Shown here: positions 24,901 through 36,268 of the stretch, piece by piece
How positions within the stretch are numbered: the first letter of the stretch is position 1
How the letters are laid out: each line of letters starts with the position of its first letter
NCBI GenBank assembly: GCA_014773175.1
Contig: VXCM01000761.1
Coordinates: 1-64,000 of the forward strand
From: Lucifuga dentata
Lineage: Eukaryota > Chordata > Actinopteri > Ophidiiformes > Bythitidae
Direction: 5' to 3'
Length of the DNA: 64,000 nt
The notes under the pieces: model-generated
What the model saw: the letters and a program-made list of their open reading frames with translations, nothing else
The model's database searches: none
What the model was told of the DNA's origin: nothing
Made by a program: the position numbers and the translations under genes

Positions 24901-27035
24901 AGCTAGTAAAATGAGTTGTAGGTATTAATACAGTATAGTCAGTGATGGGGGCTCTTTTCAATACGACAGCTGCCCCAGGAGACTACAGTGGCAGTAAGAG
25001 GTACTTGTCAACAGTGGGTTAGAGACAAAAGACAGTCGTCTTCCCAGTCTGCAGGGGACAGTGTGTGGGATCAGAGGGCGTGATATCCTGTCCAATGCCC
25101 CCGCTGAGGATCCAGCAAACCCCAACTCCCTGCACCTGTCAGGCACTGCAGGGAGGTGGTTTGACAGTGTCACACTCCTAACACTAGAGAACGCCCCTCT
25201 CCTGAGGTGTGCATGTACAGTAATCATCATGGCTGCCGTTTTAGATCTATAATCAGTCGTTCAACATGACAGAGGCACTGTTTTTGCCTCTATGTTGCGT
25301 TGTGTTGAAGCTGAAGGGATCAGGAGCTTGGGGTTTCGGAAGGGTAATTGCCTCACAAAGTGAAACGAGTCACAAGGAAACAAGCATCCACAGAGAAATA
25401 TCTGTCTTACAAAGTAACTCATATTCACAACAACTAGAGCCTACTGGTGAAGCATTACTTATTCCCTCTCAACTTCCTCTGCTATTCATTTTCCAGTCTG
25501 TTCAACTTTCAGTGTGTGGGTGCTGCTAACTCACCAAGCTGCATGTGTAACCTGCTCAGCAGTAGCTAAATGTTACTCTGGGGATATAGCTTCATAAGAG
25601 CAATACCATGCATCACAGAGACCACATTTAAATACCAAATATTGCCCATTCGTTTCGCCCTCTCCAGTCGTGGGGGAGTGTGCGGCACTGTGTTTAGCAC
25701 AGGCCAGGGGGATTTGAGCAGGCAAACAGATGGGACCTGAGAAAAGGTATGGATAAGGTACAAATGCAGGAACAGGAATCCCCCTGGGAGCACCCTCCTT
25801 ATTCTGGCACCCACTTTCATGGTGTGTTTAGTGCCCTACTCTGTATGAATTATGAACAGATTCGGAGACTGATTGTGTAAAGCTCTGAATACAAAGTGTG
25901 TTTTGTTTTATGCTGTAACATTGAGAAGTTAGCAGTTCTTTGCACATCATCTTACTGTAGTATGTTTTACAAAGAAAGTTAGACTGTGATACTGCTCTTT
26001 TCATAAACTGTAGAGCTCTTTTGTGCAAGACGTTTTTCAAATTCCCTTTATTCAAAATTCAAGAAAATTAAAGACAGATATTCTACGTCAACATCTCTTG
26101 AGAAATAGTATGCAAGGTATATGGTAGCAAAGCAATCAGCACACTCATTTCAGCATTTCCCTGGTCCGTGCAGAAACACATGTAGGAGCATAGCTGACAA
26201 ATCTGGATACAAGATGGGCACTCTGACCTTCCCCTGGCACACCGCCCACAGCCAGCAAACCCACTCAACATGACGGGTATCTGTGCGTCTCTGCTGAAAT
26301 CGTGTCAGGCATAATTGCGCCTCCTGTCCAAGTGCGAGAAAGATATTCTTAAGGACCTTTTCTCTGTGCATCTCTTTGAGACACGACAGAACAAGAGTAC
26401 TCATCCTCATCTACGGATCAGACCCCAAAGGTCCCATGCTTTAGTCTGAAATGTAATGAGACATTGTTAACTCAATTTTCACATTTTCAGAGGAAATGAA
26501 GAAGATGAAAGCTTTTCTGCAGAATTGCAGGATGACATCACTACCTTTTAATTCTCTTGACTGATGTCTGAAATGCAGGTGAACAAATGTTCTCACAAAA
26601 TAAGGGGCTCTAACACTTTAAATGTCAAGTTTACAACAAGATGTGACAGTGACCTTGTAGAAATTTTCATTGCTTTTACAATGTAATGTCTATTCAACTT
26701 CATTATTAAATTTTAATAAGAAGTGCAGTTTTCCCACTGAAGTCACTGTATATTTGTTACATATAAAATGGGTAATGCTGTTATTTGTTTATTTCCATTA
26801 AATAGTTCTTTCAGTGAGATATGACTAGTGGATGTACCACAAATGTTTGGATAGGGAGCTCGAATGGAAGAGGGTCAAGATAGTAGAGATAGACAAATAG
26901 CCCTGCTCCTCTGCTATCTCTGCCTTTCCATGTGTTAAAAGAGTACTTACCACAACCATGGATCATTGTTCAGATGCCCTGACATTTACACAGCCTTTTC
27001 TCATGCACAGAAACACACAAGCGTCTCTCTCACAA
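21938..27035. other. Long spacer with possible regulatory segment at 24190-24480
   Basis: No gene seen. A pyrimidine-rich stretch at 22730-22860 makes long but low-complexity open frames. The segment 24190-24480 has balanced base composition and words such as GGTAATTGAGCC, GTGCTTAATAACGATTGTCC and CTCATTAGCCACCAATAA. It could be a conserved non-coding element, but this is a guess. Confidence 0.45.
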
Positions 27036-27052
27036 ACACACACACACACACA

Positions 27053-27087
<35 letters not shown>

Positions 27088-27088
27088 T
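27036..27088. repeat. (CA)n microsatellite
   Basis: About 26 CA units with one TA interruption. Confidence 0.95.
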
Positions 27089-27339
27089 CAGTCACTCACA
27101 AAGAATCACAACGTTAATGTGTGTCATAATGCACCCTGTAAAAGATTTGGCACCCTTCAAACGCCCCTCCCCTGCTACAAAAGACAGTTTGTGGTACTAG
27201 CACATGCTGTCAAGGCCGAGGTCATGGTGAACTGTGTCACTGTAAGCCCAGGAAACAAATGAGAAGGGTCTATTATGCCAACTCCTAGTTACATGCACAT
27301 TTAGGGACACAGAGGATGAATCAACTCACCCTAGATGGC

Positions 27340-27342
<3 letters not shown>

Positions 27343-27408
<66 letters not shown>

Positions 27409-27433
27409 CCGAGAGACAGAGACAGAGAGAGTG
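27343..27433. repeat. (GA)n microsatellite with imperfect tail
   Basis: About 27 GA units followed by AAGA, CCGAGA and CAGAGA variants. Confidence 0.95.
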
Positions 27434-30400
27434 GGAAAAAGGTCTTAGTTCTACCCGTGTCCTCTTTTTCCCTACTTATGAGTTTCTCATTCATAAGCAC
27501 ACACAAGGGATATGAGTGACCCTTCGCAGTGTCCATCAACATCCACTAGCTATAATGTTTGGCCTCTCATCCTCTAAAGCCTCATTCTTAAATGCAAGAG
27601 ATTATTGTATATAATGAAAAATTTAGAATATAATTGTTGCCTGTTACAATTTAGTCCTTTATTTCAATAAATACACATTTCCAGTTACTATAAGATAATG
27701 GTGTGCTTGAAGAGTCAAAGCAATCCAGGCTATTTATTGGGCAGATCACATGGTGTACGCATGTGAATTGCTTGAGGAGGCAGCTGCTGGTTTGAAGCTG
27801 CTTGTCTGTCAATCTCTTTCACACGATGCCTGGACTGTGATGTTAAGCTGCGGGCCTGAGGGCCACAAAAGAAACATACCATTGTTCTTCTGTTACTACT
27901 TCCACTGCTGCTTTTGCGCTTTAAAGCTGAGGAGTTTTACATCTGTATGTTGCTCCTTTATGTACAGAGTGCATCTGCCCACGCAGACCAAGCATGTATA
28001 TCCAGTGGGACTAGGAGCAGGCCTGGTGTGCAACAGAATGTTGTTTTCCAGCAGAGAGACAGACTTCTTACTGCCACTGACAAGGGGAGGGTTTTAAAAG
28101 TTACAGTCTCCTTGGTAACAACATGCTTTCTCCAAAGCCCAGTTCTCAACTATTTAATCACCTTAATCAGTGAAATTATCAGCACAATTACATCAACAAT
28201 GCAAACATTTGAATAAGCAGTTCAGCATTTGTTCCTGCCAAAATGGAGGATTGCATGTTGAGGAATAATTGCCATTGATAAACAGCACAAAGCCTCATGT
28301 GGTTATGGCACATTAACCAAAGTAGGAACCATTTTGTTATTAGCAGTTTCACTTTTCAATAATAGCGTGAGTTCTTACTTTTAACCTTCTCAGTTGTTTT
28401 CTGTACAAAAGACCCATTATTTTAACAATGCAGTCCATCCACCATAGTGCACAAACAAATGCCATATCACATTTCAATGTATCATACCTCAGGGGGAGAG
28501 TGCATTTAAAGATGGTTTAATTACACTAAAATTAAAAATGTTAACCCAAGATAAATAAATGAAGCACTTAGCTGTTGAAAAGACAACCAAATATCTGAAG
28601 TGTTCCAAGCTGAGCTACAACATATCATAATTTTCATCTATCCACGGCCTGTACTTCTTCAGAACTAAATAACTAAATTGATACTACCAGAAAGCAGCAT
28701 GCACTCCACTGCTGACAGTGTGAGGGGGATTTGGTCCTGTGGGGTTATAAATACCTGGCAAATCATGAAATGCCTACCACTGAGAGATGGAGAGAGGCCA
28801 ATCAGGTGAATAATGGCCATAGTTTTATACCATCGCAGGCAGTTCTGGTTGCCATCAGGAGTAATGTCCACCTTGAAAAGCACCTAAGTGTGCTGTTTGA
28901 TCAATGCTGCCTGATGGGAAGAGAAAATCAAGCCCATAAGCGGGCCCTTGGATGCTAAAAGGGGAGAGAGGCCTGAGGGAGCAAGCACTGAAATGTATAG
29001 TGAGAGGTGTATTGATGGATTGGTTCCGAGAAGTAGAAGTGTTTGACCGTATAGCAATCACCCCTATCATAATATGCATATATTGTGTGTTTACACCTTG
29101 TACTTGCAAGTACGCAAGAAGAAGCCATTGCTGGATGCATGTAACTAAGATATAATCTAGAATCTGTCCAGCTATAACATGGTATTAAGAGACAGTCTTG
29201 ACCTTTCCTTGTGTATGTGGGCATCTGTGTCTTTTTGATAATTCTTGCAGGGTGGAAAAGTTCATCTCTTGAAATGGAGAAGACAGAAGAAGTCTCTTGA
29301 AACAGAGAACAAAAGCAGAATAAAGTCAGAGAGATCAGCAAGGAAAACTAAAAGAGATAAGTAGCTGCAAAGTTTCTGTTCTCAGCAAAGAAGAAGGCAT
29401 GTTTCTGTGTCACTGTTTTCCCTTTTCATGGCGAAGGGAGGAGAGCCAAGGTCGACCGTGTCAGTGTGAGTCAAGCCTGAAAGTGTGAAGACTCCAATTA
29501 GACATAGCCTCGGGTCCGACTCCAAAAGACAAGGATAACACACACCCCTCCGTGAAAATGTGCCAAACAACGCATAGTGCAAACACATACACAAACACAA
29601 ATATACACACATACACATACACACCACATGTCTTCATGTCCCTGTTTTACATGAAATGCATGTTGATACCACAGCTGTTTGCACCCCATCCATCATCTCT
29701 AGCAGGCAACAGGCAGAATTATTAACAAGCAAAACCTGTCATGCCCTATTAGCGCAATAAGGAACCTGCTAAGGCAAGTAAACAATTTATTAATGTATGG
29801 CTGATGTATCTAATTATCATGTGTTTGAAAAAAAAAAGACCAAATATTTATGAATTCACAGCCTATTTGCACTTGATCAAACATGTTGCATGTAAAAATA
29901 TCACAGCATTGATTATCTAATGAACATTGGGAACATTTAAAAGTTTACAGCGATGGCTGTCCGTAACCCTTAGCTTTCTTTTAGCTATACACATGGGTGC
30001 TATTAGGTGGGGGGAACCTGAATGATTCAGAGTTCCAGAGCTGGACAAGGGGTCTAGCTGAGCATCATCACCTAGACTGGCTCTTTCTCTGCTGGACTGC
30101 CAGTCCATTGAGAACAAACAAATAATAATTTGACAGACATGACTTCTCGTGAACCAGCTCAGCACATTATTGGATAACTGGGGCCTCATAAACCAAACTC
30201 TAAGCATGATTGGATAAATGGGGGCAGAAAGTTACAACATTGTTGCAAGAAAAAAAACATACCATGAACAATAAAAAGATAGAAGACAGACAAAAGAAGA
30301 AAGACTCATTAATAATATAACAAATACAGTGATGGACTCATAACTAATTTAGATGTCAAACAGTGACCTTTGCACAGGGACCTCGTCAGATGTAATGTTT

Positions 30401-30940
30401 ACTTAAGATTGCGCTTACATATGAAATGGATCATTAAAATCTTTGTTTTTACACTTTTAATTATCCCATCTATTTGGTCAAACCTGTATCACTTTCTACA
30501 GTGCATGATGCATTCCTGCAGCATTGCATGAAATACCTCTCTGCAGAATTTGTGTTTCCTTGAGAAAAAAGAGTGAGAGGAGAGGAAATAGAGTGGAGAA
30601 AAAGCATTTGTCGCTCTTTATATATTATATGTTTTAGTGTGTATAGACACACATATATAAGAATTAACACACACATGGGTGCACGCACACACACAAATGC
30701 AGAGCAGATGTCCAGTGTACAGTGCGGACTTAATGAGCCATGAATGATATGAAAGCCAAGTGGAGATGCCTGTCCCTATCAGTACAGAAATGCTGTGGTT
30801 GGGCCACATCTGGTACCTGCCCCCCTCGCCACTGCACCTGTGCTTCAGATGATCAGGGACGGTTCTGAAGCAAACTACAATTATAACCTTAACCTTGTCA
30901 TTTGTACCCATGCGACATCCATCTATTGCACAGTCTACAG
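27434..30940. other. Spacer, no gene seen
   Basis: Unique-looking DNA without a defensible exon. Small CA-rich patches occur near 29585-29625 and 30660-30700. Confidence 0.5.
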
Positions 30941-31080
30941 GAACAGGACCAAGACCTCATTTACAGTACACCTGGCATTAAAATCCTCTCTGTCTACATG
31001 CAAGAAAATTCTTATTGTAAGGTGGAAATACTCTGCAATCAGAATGAGGTAGATAATGACCGTCTCTTAGCCATATTCAG
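30941..31080 (+). CDS. Speculative exon, unidentified
   Basis: A 140-nt stretch bounded by TTGCACAGTCTACAG|GAACAG and ATATTCAG|GTAAGAAT, open in the frame starting GAA CAG GAC. It encodes EQDQDLIYSTPG, then KILSVYMQENSYCKVEILC and ends LLAIF, phase 0 in and phase 2 out. A second frame is also open across most of it, so chance is quite possible. I recognise no domain, and no partner exon is evident nearby. Confidence 0.15.
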
Positions 31081-31300
31081 GTAAGAATAAGACAACCAAC
31101 TTAACACCTCTGCAGAAACACTGCTGACCTTATCTGCTTTGGATGTACATGAGAAATGAGATCCAGGAACCATAACCGTAGAGACTGGCCCAGGTTTGGT
31201 TTTGAGTTATCCAAAAACAAACTGGTTGCAGGTAAGAGAGACCAGGCAAAGTACTGTTTATGGCCTATCATATCATATCAATCCATGCTATGGATGGATG

Positions 31301-31662
31301 GAGACTAGGGCCCTCTCCTGGAGACAAACCTGTGGAGAACGCTTGCAAATGAGCACCTGGAGGGCACATTGTAGACTCACCACCTGCAAGGAGAGTAATA
31401 AACGTCCATTCCACTGCCAATCATGCATCAAGTGAAAGTTGAGGGCTTGACAGACTGGATCGTGGTTACAGAAACTGGCTGGTGGTATGTTAAATGTATT
31501 ATTAGTTGTTTAAATTTCCTTCTTTAATGGAGCTGTCCAGGATCAGAGGCGCCAGACAAGTAAGGGGATACCCACTGGAATATTCTGAGACACCTGGCTG
31601 AAAAAAATGCCATTATAGAATTTATCCTAGTAAATCAGAGGGCTGCCTCAGTGACCCAGAAT
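31301..31662 (+). mobile_element. Probable LINE fragment (5' region to start of endonuclease)
   Basis: Three collinear patches resemble, from memory, the 5' region of fish non-LTR elements of the Rex1/L2-like group: TAGGGCCCTCTCCTGGAGAC with GTAGACTCACCACCTGCAAG; TGGATCGTGGTTACAGAAAC at about 31457; and TTATCCTAGTAAATCAGAGG (31622-31641), which corresponds to the early endonuclease coding part. The stretches between them are deleted or diverged and the frame is broken. Classification needs a repeat library. Confidence 0.4.
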
Positions 31663-31687
31663 ATACTGGAGAGATAACGGGGTAGAC

Positions 31688-31876
31688 CAGTGCTTTTCAA
31701 ATGTTGGTCCTGATTCACTAAATCAGATTTGTTCACCTGGTCAAGAGTTGATGCCTCCCAGATCTTGATTGACTAAACACACCCAATTTAGCCAATCAGG
31801 TGTGGGCACAGCAGTAAGTTATGGAAAATATGCAATTATGTGGTACTCCAGAACCAGGATTGAGATCTACTAGAAT
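31688..31876. mobile_element. Short palindromic MITE-like element
   Basis: Starts CCAGTGCTTTTCAAATGTTG and ends with the inverted counterpart GAACCAGGATTGAGATCTAC. The centre contains TTGACTAAACACACCCAATT and GCCAATCAGGTGTG words typical of small fish elements of this layout. About 190 bp and non-coding. Confidence 0.5.
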
Positions 31877-32755
31877 AGACAAAGTAACGTAAATCCATCA
31901 ACTTTTATTTAAAGATTTCAAAATCACAATTATAACACTGTTCATCTAGTGAAGTATACACCAAATTAAAAACTATATCTGTATTATACAATATACAGGA
32001 TAGAATATACTGTATAGTACACATGGGTTTGACAGGTACCTATCTATACAGTCTGAAAATAAATAGATTCATTATTTTACACTAGATTTACTTTTATTCT
32101 TTCCTATTTCATTGCATTGAAGTAAAATGATTACAATATTGGTCCAATAAAGGACAATGATGGTTTAATGGGGTTAGGGGAGAGTGATTAAAATGTGGAG
32201 GTGATTTTAATAGAGCATACAGTAGAGAGGGAAATGAGAAAGGGAAATGAGAGGAAACCAAGGATGAAAAAGGATGATGGTGAGGCACTGGAGCAACGAA
32301 GCTGCTCAGAGAAGCTGCTAGGAGAGAGTGAGAGAGGAAATTTTCAGGAGTGGAGGATGGAATAGGTTGGTGGTCAGTTGTTTGCCCACTGGTCCTCAGC
32401 TAGCTGTGTCTGGGGAACAGATGACCCAAAACCACATACTTTCCCCACTGCTGTCCATCTCCTGAGACCTCCATCGCACTGACCTAAATTAAATTGATAG
32501 ATCCTCTGCCAAGCCTTCAAATCTGACCCCTCAACTGCTTTTCTACCTCATAGACAGGCATATGGACTGGAAAATCAGTTTTGATGTGTTATTGTTTTTG
32601 ATCCATCTCTTAACCATATTAATTAGATACATCTATGCGGTATGTATCAATCTACCAGTTAATCTCTGACTTTTGTCTTTTTATTGTATTATAGCTTATT
32701 CCTGCTGCTTTAGCCTGGAAATAAGAAGCAGTTTATTATCAGCAGAACGATCCAG

Positions 32756-32791
<36 letters not shown>

Positions 32792-33770
32792 AAAACTGCA
32801 GTCTTTAGAAAATGCATTGAGGGACCAGGCACTGCTGTTTAAAATGTTAAATGTACTGAGATCTACATCTCTAACATTCATGTTTATTTTTCTGAATAAT
32901 TTTTACCACAATGTTCCCCAATACTTTACTTGATCATTTGATGGTCCAGTTTTATATCATACAGCAAATATGAGACTTTAGTGCTTTTGTTGCCACTGTA
33001 CTGGTCATCTCTGGTCACACAATCATAATAGTACAGTAAAACATCACAGATCTCTTCGCTTTTTCTGCTCAGCTCTTTTGGGTTGTCAGTTCCCCTGGGT
33101 TACTACAATGAGGCTTACATCAGGGTTCAAAGAGCTACTAGTGTGACGGGAATACTATAGTGATATAACAAATGAATAGCATGTGATCCATATCTATAGC
33201 ATGTATCTAATACAAAATATCCAAAAATTACATCAATATAGCTGCATCAATACCTCAGTCTACTTCCATTTTAATAACATTGCTAAGGCTGAATGATCAT
33301 GGCAATTTGCATGTATGAAAAATCTGAAAGTGACAGAAGTCTCTCTCTCTCTCTCTCTAAAAATACACATGACCTCAGCTGTTTGTGAAGCTCCAAACTC
33401 TAACGTTGTAGCAGATTTATCATTGCAGTACAACCTTTATAACTCTCATCACCAATTCCTCAGAAAAACAAACAACAAACAAGCTAACTAAAAGATAATT
33501 AGAGCAACATTTTTATTTAAATACTAGACAGGCTTATTTTGCCTCCTTTCTATATGTTAGTCAAGAAGATAAAGATTCAAAGTACAATTTGAGAGAGATT
33601 ACTTAAATATAAATATACAGTCTAGACATAATATGCACTAGTCAATTTGGATGATCTTTCTAAGTATAAGACATGTTTTCACTCTTGATCATGAATACTA
33701 TCATAGCAATAAGATCGGAAATACTGAGTAAATTGACAATATTTATTTTTCTGTTTTTGTGACGCTGCTG
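31877..33770. other. AT-rich spacer with poly(A) and (TC)n
   Basis: No gene seen. It contains A35 at 32756-32790 and a short (TC)9 at about 33341-33358. Confidence 0.55.
32756..32790. repeat. Poly(A) tract
   Basis: 35 A in a row. There is no clear retrocopy body upstream and no flanking duplication. Confidence 0.95.
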
Positions 33771-33773
33771 TCA

Positions 33774-33893
33774 TGACTACCATCATTACCATCATCACTG
33801 TTATTATTATCATCAGTAGCAGCTGCTTTATTGTGATTATCAGAATCACTAACAGCACCATCAGTGTCATTGTCATCATCATCATCTTCATTG
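33774..33893. repeat. Degenerate (ATC)n trinucleotide array
   Basis: CATCATTACCATCATCACTG and similar words run for about 120 bases. Read on the minus strand, it gives an open frame of Asp, Asn, Gly and Ser (33931-33743). Confidence 0.9.
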
Positions 33894-35698
33894 CCAGTAT
33901 TTATCAAGCTGTCTGACAGGTGAGTAAACAATGCAACTACAATTACTGGGCATCACACAAGACCAATTCTGAATGTAGCTCTGAAACACAGATGGACGGC
34001 AAATCCAGCATCCATCCATCCATCATTCCATCCATCCATCTATCCAAAAAGGGAAAGATGAAGAGAAGTGTTTAGAGAGGAGAGGGAAGAAATCACTGGA
34101 GGCCTCAGACAAGCCTCCGTAGTCCCACACCATCCCCTTCTGTCCAGGCAGCGGGGAGAGAGACTGAGTGGCCCTGCTCCAGCATGTTAAATAATGAATT
34201 AGAGGCTGATATCCTGTGACGGAGACTGGGAGAGAGCACTTCCTCCCTGGGCCAGAGTGGGGCTTGAATACCCGTGAATAATACATGGCCAAAAGTGGGT
34301 CTGTTGAAATGACTCAATACTGGGAGTCAAGTGTGAGATTATCTTTCCACAGTTATGAAAATATTGCAGCATTCGTAACACAATAGGAGAGGTGAGAAGG
34401 TGATCACATGAGCTGGCTCAGAGTCACTAATGTGTGTGCCTAATTTGTTATCAAATAAATAAAGTTGTTCTTTAAATGCCTATCAACAACCTTCTCTATT
34501 TGATCCTTGTTTTGACAGAGTGATGTACTAGCAGGATATAACAGTTCATCCAACCAAATAAACCATGAACAAAAATATTACTATACTGAAAAATAACAAA
34601 CACAGTACTTCACTACTCTGTTCAGCACTGCATGAGTAAAGTCTCTCCTCTGTCTTTCTTTTGATTCCATGTGTCGTCATGGGATTCTGGTTACATAAAT
34701 GTGGAAAACTAATAATCAAGACACCTGTCTTTTAAAACAAAAATAAATCCTCCTGGACAGAATTATGAAATATTTACTTATCTTTATACAGTTGTCAATT
34801 TACACATGCAGAAATGGATTTCTGGCCTCCCACAAGACTAACTGGGGCCCCCTGTCTCTCAATGGGCCAAGTCAGCCTCCAAGAAAACTGGAAACCGCAG
34901 GCTCTCGCTCAGCCCCCAGCTCTCCCAGCTAACCACTAATCCATGTGTTTGATACATTAGACGCTGTGCTTGGCTTTGTTCTGCTGGGATGTGCTGTCCC
35001 TTCTCTTGCCAAGTCTCCCGCTTTCCTACTAGCTCTCTTCCTTGTACTCTTGCAGTCCTGCTGCAGTCCAGAGGATTGTGCTGGAGTCCATGGGATTTAT
35101 CTAATTGTGTTTAATTAGGGCTGAGTCAGGCCAGAGTCGCAAAGCTGAGGCTGTTGGATTCGAGTAAGCAGATACTGCGTAGCAACCCCTCCAGATCTCA
35201 ATTTGTCAGGTGACTTGAGTCAGGTGAGAAAAAGCAAGAGGGAGAGAGGGAAAAGAGGATAAATAAATAGGAGTGAGAAAGTGAGCGAGATAGAGGGCAG
35301 AGAGAGTTGGAAGGCAAGAATCGGTAGGGTGACGGTGTCTGTGTTGGATTCCCCCCAAGGAGAAATCGATTGCCACGCGCCTCACTGTTCCTCAGACCTC
35401 TGCTTCTCTGTGCTTCTCTCTGTGACACTGTGCTGTGGGAAGCCGTAACTCACTGTGCCCTTGGTCGGGGCTTAAGCGGATTGTGGGTCAGGAAGTCTTT
35501 CCTTTGGCATGATGCACTATGTCCCCGCTGAAATAAATTCTCTACTGAAGAGCATTAATGGCAAGTGGCCTCTTACTCTTCTGTGCTGAGCACTAGCAAG
35601 GGCTTAGAGGAAGACAAAGACACAGAGGGGGTGCACAGGAAATCACCAGTTCCAGGGATTTTACAATATACTTACATTACAGTATACCAAGAATATAT
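33894..35698. other. Spacer with (CCAT)n and possible regulatory blocks
   Basis: (CCAT)n lies at 34009-34046. The segments 34080-34320 and 34820-35170 have higher GC and TAAT-type words (TTAAATAATGAATTAGAGGC; GTGTTTAATTAGGGCTGAGT). They are not coding by eye. Confidence 0.45.
34009..34046. repeat. (CCAT)n microsatellite
   Basis: Imperfect CCAT tetranucleotide units. Confidence 0.9.
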
Positions 35699-36268
35699 AT
35701 AAAGGACAATGCCTGTGATTTTGTATGTTTGAGTCCAATAAATATGACCCCATACATGTTACATTACTGCCAGCCATTTTCCAAAACATACTACTGGAGT
35801 AGTAAATATAAGAATTGTTTTTCCTACCTTCCAGACTGCCATTGGTTTCAGTTCATTCCAGTATGCTATAAAAAAAAATCTACTTGTAGAGACTTGAAAC
35901 ATGCTTGAGAAAAGTAATCCATCACAGCGAACAAAATATCTGTTAAATTTTTTGCCAAACTTAATTCCAACATGGAGCTACATGGAAGAAACTGTATGTC
36001 TCTGCCAGGGAATGTAGTGCTCGGAGAAGACTGGGAAATTAAAATGACCATGCTTTCTTTAATTGAGTGTAGCTTTTAGCAGGCGACACATTGAATTTTA
36101 AGGTGGGTGATACCTGAACATTTGATTTTGAGATATTAGGGGATTTGGCAAAAAACACAAAAACTAAAATATGGTGTTATGCTTTGAAAAATGGTTAGCA
36201 GTAACGTAGCATATATGGGGGTAGTATTTATTGGGCTCACATGCAAAAACGCCTATATGGTCCTTTAA
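35699..36268. mobile_element. Inverted-repeat element (TTAAAGGACC family), copy 3
   Basis: Same orientation as the 3.2 kb copy. The ends are ATAAAGGACAATGCC and, on the other strand, TTAAAGGACCATATAGGC. Shared middle blocks include TGGTTTCAGTTCATTCCAGT, AAATTAAAATGACCATGC and TTTTAAGGTGGGTGATACC. About 570 bp with no coding capacity. Confidence 0.75.

Noticed and set aside
28665..28958. Overlapping plus and minus frames near 28.8 kb as a gene
   Set aside because: Both strands are open over the same stretch with no splice partners and no domain.
32756..32790. Poly(A) run as the tail of a retrocopy
   Set aside because: No gene-like or SINE-like body upstream and no flanking direct repeats seen.
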